Below are positions 56,401 through 64,000 of a stretch of 64,000 nucleotides of DNA, piece by piece. Under the pieces are notes generated by a model. That model saw only the letters and a list, made by a program, of their open reading frames with translations, searched no databases and was not told the origin of the DNA. Within the stretch, counting starts at the first letter, position 1, and every line of letters begins with the position of its first letter. The position numbers and the translations under genes are program-made. Source of the stretch: Lasiosphaeris hirsuta. Lineage: Eukaryota; Ascomycota; Sordariomycetes; Sordariales; Lasiosphaeriaceae. Location of the stretch: positions 1,364,001 to 1,428,000 of the forward strand of contig JAUKUA010000005.1 in the NCBI GenBank assembly GCA_030549175.1, in the 5' to 3' direction.

Positions 56401-58839
56401 TTGACCTTGGGCGGTACTGTGCTCTTCGCAACCCTCCTCTTACGCTAGCTTGCCTAAAGCTGCTGGAGAAGATTTCAACGTCTTCAAAGATCATCTCGGC
56501 CTGGAACCCTGACGGTGGCCGGCTCGGGACCCGCAACAAGGCTATCGCGCAGCTCGAGAAGAACGGACAGCACGAGACTATAGCTGGGTCACTGTCGGGC
56601 GAGATCGCTGAAACTCTGGATCCAGTCCTGGAGGCAGAGTCGCACAACTACATGATCAAGATCTTCATTCTTGATTTCCTCTACGAATGCCTGAAAGCCG
56701 CGCCGGACAAGCCCACGATTGCGCATTTGCTCTTGGGGTTCCATTGCGACCTCAGTGTGCTTAGTGTAGAGCCTAGGGGTGCTTTTGATTCCCAGAAGTC
56801 CCTCTTCCACAGCTTACTCAACGCACTAATCGGACTCACGGTTTACCAGGAAGACCGAGGTGGCATGCGTGGCTATTTAATTGGCCTGAAATACCGGATC
56901 TTACGTGTCTTCCAGGTCTTGTGGAGCTCGCCGCTGTCTGCGCCTTTGGTGATGCGCGAGTTCAGGGACACAAACTTTCTCTTCCACATGCTACTGCGGG
57001 AGGTGCAGATCCAGCCGCACCTGACGTGGGACGGCATGGAGGCAAGCAACCCTGAGTTCCCGCTATCGGATGCCGCCGTCTCATACATCAACTTCCTCGG
57101 CGCGCGGGCTATGTTCTTTGAGTACATTGGCAAGGAGCTGTGCAGCGTGTCGCAGCAACGTATCCCAACGACCAAGCGGCAAATATTTGACGCGCTCAAC
57201 GGGCAGATCAAGGCAGACGAGGAGTTATTCAAGACACCCAATGTCTTTGATTTCTTTGACTTTTTGGGACTGGATGGACAGTGGATGATTCCGGAACCGG
57301 AATTTGTTTATAATAAGGACCTCGACCTCAGTGCTTGCGCTGAGGAGGATGCCGACGCGGGTTTGCAGTACAACATCCACAAGGTGCGTGAGGTTCTCGC
57401 GTTGAAGCGGAGCGAGATGCGGAATTCGGGCATTATTGTGCCGCAGCAGGAGCTTGCTCTTATTGAGAGGGAGGAAGCGATACTAGTGGAATACTTGCTG
57501 TATTCAAATCGCCAAAAGCAATATGCCGCCGCAAGGTTGAAGGCACTTCGGGCATGGACCAATGTGCTGTTGGTCATGTTTGAGTCGAATGACTTCAAGG
57601 GGACCCCGAAGATGGCGTTCCTGTTGCAGGCGCTACAGGCCATTCTCCCCAGCCTGGAGGCGTATAGCACCCTGAGTCCCTCTGAGGCATATGAGCTTGC
57701 GAGGGTGGCCAAGGTTCTTTTGTTCAAGCTCGACCTGGGAGAAGACAACCCCAGCCCGGACCTGGGCAAGGAGAGTTTCACTCTCGGAAACCTGATTAGC
57801 GACAAGCTCTCCCAGCTCTTCCAGATTTGCCTCAACTCAATCGGCAAGTGGGCCGGCAATGCTGAGCTTCGCGCACTGTACTATGGCATCTGCTACCGGT
57901 ACCTGACGGCAGTCGTAAATAAGACCGCCAGCGGAAATGAAAACACCAAGGGCAGCGCTGCCGTTAGTCGCCACCGTACGCTCAAGACAATTCAAGTTCA
58001 CGGCGAACGCCTGCTCAATGTCATCTGCGACGATGCCTACGGTAGCGATGCCTTGTGTCAGACTGCCGCCATGATCCTGCTCAGCGCGCTCGTTAACGTT
58101 GGGCGCGCCGATGACGACGGGTACGTAGGCGAGGCGCTCAATCGCCTCGGCTTCATTAGCGTCCTCATTGACAGCCTCAAGACGGTCCTAGCCGACTGGC
58201 TCGCCATCACCCGCGGCATTAACACCGCCATACTGCCCCCCGTCGGCGCAAACCTCGCCGCCCAGCAGTACGCCACCGCCAAACTCGCTCTCCTCCTCCA
58301 GCTCTGCCAGACCCGCCAGGGCGCCAAGTTCGTCTTGCAAGCAAACCTATTCCGCGCCCTTGAGCTGTCACGCGTCTTCCAGGCGGATCCCGAGCTCGAG
58401 ATTGACCCGACAGACACCGTCGGCCTCGAGCGCCACTACTCGCTGCTCGTGCTCCTGGCGCGCATTGTAGGTGCCGCCGTCCTCGCCTGTGGCAGTCACA
58501 ATGTCCTGCAGGGCCGCAAGTTTTTGCAGCAGCACCGCAGCTTTGTAGTGCATACGCTGAAGCGGAGTGCGGGCATCGGCACCGTCGGGAATGGCCTGGG
58601 CGGCAACAGGAGTGTAAGAGCGGATGTGGGAGGGGCAGCGCAGGCAAAGCTGGAGGAACGGATTGAGGAGTTGGCAGAGGCGTTTATGCTGCTGATTTCA
58701 GCGACGGGGTTTTTGGAGGTGAGTCTGTTCCCTGCCAGTGAAGTTTGCCACGGGTTGCTAACGTGATATGTGTGCACAGTTTGAGATTGATCAGACGCAA
58801 CCGGTGAGGCCGAGGGCTGTGGCAACGCTTTTCCATTGA
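53486..58839 (+). CDS. NUP192: Inner-ring nucleoporin Nup192 (Nup205)
   Basis: Exons 53486-53669, 53743-54390, 54451-58718 and 58780-58839 sum to 5160 nt, 1719 residues, the usual size of fungal Nup192. It is a long alpha-helical solenoid of ARM/HEAT-like repeats. The N-terminal signature (MSDLRALEALQAL...; FLEKRSRNQTSR; GKITIDDEEYQINEEFGNDVLQL) and the VHQFPVLGTYITVFGSSEG...TMTSIRGAVRAWWIAEYSGWYLDD stretch are typical of the Nup192/Nup205 family. The last exon is just 60 bases (FEIDQTQPVRPRAVATLFH). Nup192 is a scaffold of the inner ring of the nuclear pore, binding Nic96 and Nup53-type linkers. No breaks are seen. The single 4.3-kb third exon makes it the largest gene here. Confidence 0.93.
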
Positions 58840-59829
58840 ACGGGGCGGGTTTCTCGCCTGGATTTTTTTATTGTGTGACGGGATTTTGTAGCAAGGGGGC
58901 TATTGGGAGGAAGAGGTGTTGAGTTTGGATGCGCAGAAGTCAGCTGCTCGATCGGGGTGTGCTGGATTGAGGACTCTCCAGCCCGGGGTAGGCATCGGGA
59001 CCCGAGGCCTACCAGACGGGGCGGTCAGTAGCTAGCCGCCCCTTGTTTGCCGCCGTCTAAGAGAAAGTAGGCGTTTAGTGCCTCGCATTTTGTTATTTTG
59101 TTTTGCTGGGAGAGAACTTCCAGGCAGACACACAAAAATTTTGCATCTCTGGGAGTACGGTGATTGTTGTATTGCAGTACATAGATGCGAATTAATATAG
59201 CCTTGCCGTTGGCTTTGTTACGTGATCTCATCAAAAGATGAAGGGAGGAGAGGAGATGTTTATTTCCGGCGGTTATGAGTGCATCTACGAGAGTAAAGCC
59301 TCATTTTATAAGTTGAAATATTCTTAAATGCTACAGGAATGTCTCCGCCGGCGCCGCCTGATGTTATTTTGAACTGAGTACATATGAAATTCCTCGATGA
59401 ATGAACGCACTATTAGTCGGGGGGGGAAACATTACGTATGCTGAATTGATGCACTAAGGGTATCTGGTTTGAACGGCAATCCCGCCCTGTCCGTTCCGTG
59501 TCTATATGCTTGCCCCCCTATCCGTTCGCCCTCACATGTTCGATGCAACGCGTAAAAGCGAAAAATTCCTGCCCTGTTTTGTGTCCCAACCTCAAGTTTT
59601 GCGCCCAGCTTCGTCTGAAGCGTTCATGCCCGTATCAAAATCTCGACAGGGTTTGCAATTATGTCCATTTGACAACTCTCCGGCGCCGTTAGACTTTCCG
59701 ATGTGCCCAAGCTATGCCCAAGCGATCATGTCATTGGGAAAAAGCGGGGCCCAGGCCCAGACCGCCTCTTTTCGTATCCGTCTTCGCCGTCATACGGCCT
59801 AGAAACAATTTGGTTTGTTACTGGAATCG
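58840..59829. other. Spacer between convergent genes
   Basis: The 3' flanks of NUP192 (+) and the RING gene (-). Frames 59025-59234 (-) and 59498-59802 (+) have no motif. Confidence 0.6.
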
Positions 59830-61392
59830 TCAAGTCTTGGCGGCGCGTTTCCCGAGGCTCTTTCTCGTTGTCAGTTTGAGCTCGAGCGGATAGTAGCCCC
59901 GGGCCTTCTGGCTGAATTTGCCAGATGACGGGCGGTTATCGACTTTCTGGCGACAGATGGGGCAGATCCTCTTGGTCAAGTCAATGTGCAACGAAGAGTG
60001 TAAACAGTCAGCGCAGAACAAATGACCTGTGTTTGGCTTGTTAGTGAGACTGTGAAAATGTAAAGGGGCGAAAAGGTCCACGAACCACAATGTGTCACCG
60101 TCAGATTGGTAACGTCATCCATGCAGATAACGCACTGGAAGGCGCTGAGCTTGATTTCGTTTTTGGGTTTTGGAGGGTTCAACAGAGTGTCGGGCACCTT
60201 TTCGGTGTCGACCAGATCCACGAACGACACGCTCTTGTCCTCCTCAAACCCGTCCTCCTCAACTTTGGGCTGCTCGGTCTCGGTCCGCTTCCGCTTTTTA
60301 GGTGCTGGCTGTTCGGATTCGAGGCGGGTGCTAGGGCGGGCTCTACTTCGGGCGGATGTAGAGGACGGAATTGGGTGCTCCGTCTCCCCCACGTCAGCCC
60401 TGGTACTCCGTCTGGCTCGTGGACGTGTCGACATGTTACCGTCGGCGGGATTGCCACCTGTGGGCGAAGGTGAAGAGGATATATCGTCCTCGTCAAGGGC
60501 CGTTTCCGGTTTGATATCGTCAGCCCCCAGATTAGCCCCAGATTGCTCTAGTCCCGGGTTGGATGCAGGTGCGAAATTGCTTGGCAAGCCTGATGGTGTA
60601 AGAGATATATTCGCGGTGTTGTGATTGTCTCGCGGGCTCTGGGCGAAGGTCGAGGGGCTTGAAAAGTCGCGAGTTGCGAGTTCGTTAAGGTAGTAGTCGT
60701 CGCTGTTTGGCTCGGCTCGGACAGGGGAGAACGGGTTGCCGAAGCTACTAAAGTTAGGGTGGCCCCAGGGAGATCGAGAAAGTACGTCGGCCGTGTTAGA
60801 GGTCGTCGGAATGTTCCCGAAGGTCGCCGGGAAGGGGAGCGTAGGCAAAGTCGCCCGGGGGGTGGGGAGATGTGCTGACGCTGGGTATCGCTGGGTAAAG
60901 GTTGATTGACGGTTGGCGGGGCGTCCGGGGCACGAGGGAATTTGGCCAGTGAGGGGTTGGTTGGTGAATGAAGATGTGCCTAAGCCGTTCGGGGAGGCGC
61001 CGAAGATGGAGGGAGGATTCGAAGCGAGACGCTGGGCACAGAAGTTCGAAAAATCAGTCGACGGGAAGGGCAGTTGGGAAAAAGGTGAAGCGCCGAAGGT
61101 GGGCAGAGGTAGTGATCCCAAAGGTGTGAGGTCGGCTAGATCTGATTAGATTTTTGCGATTGTTAGGTTGAGTAAAGCCAAAACCCCAAGAGATCAGGAG
61201 GGTCAGGATCGCAAAGGGTCAGGAGCCTGAGGTGAAGAGAGTCGGACGGAAGGGATGGTGGTGGGAGGCGCAAATCACCGGTACAGGCAAAAAAATGAAA
61301 TGATGGATAATAATAGGTTGCATAGAACAATAGAGCAATAGTGTACCTTCAAAGATGCTATCAAGCCCAGGATCGTAAAAGTCGTCGTCCAT
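59830..61392 (-). CDS. RING-finger E3 ubiquitin ligase, possible SUMO-targeted type
   Basis: Exons 61392-61347, 61141-60086 and 60026-59830 sum to 1299 nt, 432 residues. The start lies in a 46-base first exon (MDDDFYDPGLDSIFE) separated by a 205-base intron. Without it the main exon has no ATG. Residues 20-330 are disordered: Phe/Pro/Ser-rich first, then acidic (ALDEDDISSSPS) and basic, with an APKKRKR nuclear signal. The C-terminal C3HC4 RING has its ligands at Cys352, 355, 367, His369, Cys372, 375, 389 and 392, and intron 2 splits it. A short hydrophobic motif VDLV (323-326) flanked by acidic residues, just before the RING, fits a SUMO-interaction motif. The arrangement recalls Slx8/Rfp-type SUMO-targeted ligases. 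Orthology is unproven. Confidence 0.87.
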
Positions 61393-62744
61393 CCTGGCGG
61401 CCTGTTTGACAGCTTGAGGTTGGAAATTCGCAGGCGACCGGACGGAAGACTGAGGGCGCTAGGGCCGCTGTGCTGAGGTGTGGCTCTAGGTAGCGAGAGG
61501 CCCTTCACTGGAGGCTTTGCTATTGCCTTTGCGCATGCTTGGGAATTCCCTGATTCCTGCGGCAATAGAGTCAAGACGGCCGGGTCGAGCGTGAACTCAA
61601 CACAACACACGTAAAATGTTGACAGATCAAAGGCTCATGGATGGCGTGAGCAGCAAGAACACTAGGCAACAAGGCAATGGAAAGAGAATGGAAGGGTGCA
61701 GCTCGGGGCTAAATAAATGAGCTCCAGCTGTAACCCGTAAATGGGAGGAACGGGCGGGCGCTCCGTAATAAATAATCGGACAGCGAGAACAGCTGCGGCT
61801 CTTGTCGCGACGGGCCTCGATTGTTTCTTATTGCTAGTCCTGACCGAAACAGACGCCGGGCCTTGGCCTCGGCCCTCGCATGGAACCTAATACTGTACAT
61901 GGCGAATTGTAGCGGCGACCACCTCGGGTCCAGCCAGTCCTGGCTTTGGCCACCCCGCAGCCCTTGAATGGCCCCCTGGATATGACTGAGCGTTCTCACT
62001 TCCTCGCAAATATCGACATGCAGATTATAGATAGATACGGCGTCACGGCACCACGGCACCACGGCATCGCGAATTCACGCCTCCTCTGCTCCAGCTAACT
62101 AAGTCCGGCTCCCGGACACAGCAAGGACTTAAGGTCAGACTGCGCTGGATCTTGCGGTTGGTGATGGTGTTGGTCTCATGGCATCTGGGCCTTGATCGTG
62201 GGGCCGCCGTCACAACGGTGAATGGTGGCCTGGGGCTATTCCGAGCTATTTCGGACTCGTCATTTTCGGTCGTCTCGTGCATGCGAAGAGCTCGCATCTC
62301 ACAAAGCTAAGAGGAAGTTTCTTTGAAGATGGCGAAGAGAGCTTTTCCACACGGGCCACAGCTGCCCTGGCGCCTCGATCAATCCACCCCCTGCTAGCAC
62401 ACAGCTGCATGAGCCATGGACAACCCACCTTATCCGTACCTAATAGAGCAAACCCGAACCCTACTGGGTAGATAAGACACCACCTGACATCAAACTGCAG
62501 AGCCCGTATTGGACGCGGTGGATTTTCAGTGAGCCAGGGTCCAGTACGACTCGGGTTGATGTCAGGTCCTTTCAGCCCCTGGGGGAAAAAAAGCTGACCC
62601 TCATTCTCATCGCGACATGACGCCCCCAAGTGCTGAGCCCCTCACCCACCGCGACCAACCTGTCCGATAACTCCAACCAGGGGCATCTTTTGCGATATAC
62701 TTCCGAACAATGACTCCCAATGCTTGATCCTCACCGCTTGTAGA
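61393..62744. other. Divergent region between RING gene and MIP1
   Basis: Promoters and leaders of both genes. It contains a small tandem CACCACGGC repeat near 62044-62067. Frames on the minus strand (61709-62062, 62246-62629) have no recognisable product. Confidence 0.6.
62044..62067. repeat. Short tandem repeat (CACCACGGC unit)
   Basis: About two and a half near-perfect copies of a 9-base unit lie in the non-coding region between the RING gene and MIP1. Confidence 0.6.
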
Positions 62745-64000
62745 ATGCTGTATCCGATCCGCAGCGTCGTGGGGAGAGATGCGCCCATCGCGACTGCTGC
62801 CGCCGCCGCATTCATCCGGCTTGCGCGACACCGCGCCGCTTACCGACCCTCCCGAGCACGAGCAGGTGTCACCCAACTACGATGGAAGTCGTCTGCTGTC
62901 CGCAGGACTCCCAGTCCGACAGCGCTTGCTGTGCCATCCGAGGCTCGCTACAATGACGTTGGCGTCCAGCAGCTCAGCGCGCACATCTACAGACAGCTTT
63001 TTCCCCTCGGCAACCGATCCCCGCCAACCCCGGAGCTAATTGAGCTATCAAAACAACACCTTCGACAACACGACCTCGAGGGCAAGAATACCGGCACCTC
63101 AGCTCCGGTTGGCTTTGACCTGCCGCCCCTAGTAGGCTCTACGCTCGATGAGCATTTCCACAAGCTCGGCGTCGACGCTGCCGAACCCTTCCTGACACAC
63201 GCGAAAGAGTTTGCGCGCGCGAACTTGCCACCAAAACCGAGGAAATGGATACACCGGAGTGGCTGGACCAAGTACTACGGCAATGGGCGCACCGAAATGG
63301 GCGTGACCCCTGAGGGAAACATGCTTGCCTTCGACACCGAGGTCATGTGGAAAGAAAGCCCATTCGCCGTCATGGCTTGTGCTGCCACCCCAGACGCCTG
63401 GTATGTGTGGCTGTCACCCTGGCTTCTCGGGGAAACCACAAACCAGCGGCAGTTGATACCTCTAGGTGATCCGACTAGAGAAAAGGTTATCGTGGGGCAC
63501 AATGTTGGTTATGACCGGGCCAGAATCCTCGAAGAATACAACCTGAAACAGTCGAGGAATTCTTTTCTCGATACTATGTCGCTGCATGTTGCCGTCAACG
63601 GCATGTGCTCACGGCAGCGGCCTACGTGGATGAAGCACAAAAAAAATAGGGAGCTGCGCGAAAAGATTGCCAAGGAAACGACCAACTTTGAGTTGGTCGA
63701 GCTTCTCAACAGCAATACGCTGAGTCATGATGAGGAGGAACTCTGGGTCGAGAGGAGTTCCATCAACTCCCTCCGGGATGTTGCCAAGTTCCACCTGGAC
63801 ATCTCGATGGATAAGGAGATCCGGAATGCCTTTGGCGAGCTGGATAGGGAAGGGGTGGTTGCTAAGCTGGACGAACTCTTGACCTACTGCGCGGCCGATG
63901 TTTCTGTCACGCATCGCGTCTACCAAATTGTGTTCCCCAACTTCCTCGAAACCTGCCCGCATCCTGTTAGTTTTGCCGCCCTAAGGCATCTCTCGTCTGT
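62745..64000 (+). CDS. MIP1: Mitochondrial DNA polymerase gamma, 3' partial
   Basis: The frame is open from the ATG at 62745 to the window end, about 418 residues, so the polymerase half lies beyond. The N-terminal 55 or so residues are rich in Arg and Ala with few acids, a mitochondrial presequence. The exonuclease domain of family A/gamma polymerases is clear. Exo I is LAFDTEV (Asp197, Glu199), Exo II is VGHNVGYDRARILEEY (His252, Asn253, Asp257) and Exo III is YCAADVSVTHRVY (Tyr381, Asp385). Upstream, the QLSAHIYRQLFP and GWTKYYG...VTPEGNMLAFDTEV segments are typical of fungal Mip1. The enzyme replicates and proofreads mitochondrial DNA. No intron is needed in the visible part. Confidence 0.95.
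   Translation, partial: MLYPIRSVVGRDAPIATAAAAAFIRLARHRAAYRPSRARAGVTQLRWKSSAVRRTPSPTALAVPSEARYNDVGVQQLSAHIYRQLFPLGNRSPPTPELIELSKQHLRQHDLEGKNTGTSAPVGFDLPPLVGSTLDEHFHKLGVDAAEPFLTHAKEFARANLPPKPRKWIHRSGWTKYYGNGRTEMGVTPEGNMLAFDTEVMWKESPFAVMACAATPDAWYVWLSPWLLGETTNQRQLIPLGDPTREKVIVGHNVGYDRARILEEYNLKQSRNSFLDTMSLHVAVNGMCSRQRPTWMKHKKNRELREKIAKETTNFELVELLNSNTLSHDEEELWVERSSINSLRDVAKFHLDISMDKEIRNAFGELDREGVVAKLDELLTYCAADVSVTHRVYQIVFPNFLETCPHPVSFAALRHLSS

Noticed and set aside
1..64000. tRNA, 5S rRNA and CRISPR arrays
   Set aside because: No convincing B-box/A-box pair with cloverleaf, no 5S-like core and no regularly spaced repeats were seen by eye. A dedicated scan could still find a tRNA.

Overview
The window is nuclear DNA of a filamentous ascomycete. 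Genes are broken by short GT-AG introns, mostly 45-75 bp. The genes themselves (Zn2Cys6 regulator, HeLo-domain protein, Ctk3, Hat1, Nup192, Mip1) are typical of Pezizomycotina, and the overall look suggests Sordariomycetes, perhaps Sordariales. That placement is an inference; no species can be named from the sequence alone. I find 18 protein-coding genes. Two are cut by the window edges: a C2H2 zinc-finger factor at the left and the mitochondrial DNA polymerase at the right. For every complete spliced gene the exon lengths sum to a multiple of three with continuous protein similarity, so I see no broken genes. I found no tRNA, rRNA, CRISPR array or recognisable transposon.

Left part (1-19 kb): C2H2 factor (+, 5' end missing), a secreted isochorismatase-like hydrolase (-, eight exons), a SET-domain protein with a signal peptide (+), a Ybp1/Ybp2-type protein (+), a large sterol-glucosyltransferase-like protein with a VPS13-like C-terminal stretch (+), and a single-pass membrane protein with a cysteine-containing ectodomain (+).

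Middle accessory part (19-34 kb): an ABCG half transporter (-) with a GC-AG intron, a Zn2Cys6 regulator just upstream of it on the same strand, a HeLo-domain protein fused to a degenerate kinase domain (+), and a secreted type-B carboxylesterase with a C-type-lectin-like N-terminal region (+). Long gene-poor spacers (about 2-2.5 kb) surround these genes. The HeLo-pseudokinase is the most interesting item. HeLo domains are membrane-targeting cell-death domains of fungi, and the order four-helix killer domain then pseudokinase is that of animal and plant MLKL.

Right part (34-64 kb) is mostly conserved housekeeping genes: a conserved protein of unknown function (+), CTK3 (-) divergent from PRO3 (+), HAT1 (-) divergent from a ZIP9-type zinc transporter (+), a 3.5-kb spacer, then CDC4 (+), PDA1 (+), NUP192 (+), a RING protein with a candidate SUMO-interaction motif (-), and MIP1 (+, runs off the end). 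The genes serve cell-cycle ubiquitination, mitochondrial metabolism and DNA replication, nuclear transport and chromatin assembly. Being eukaryotic, they are not expected to form operons.
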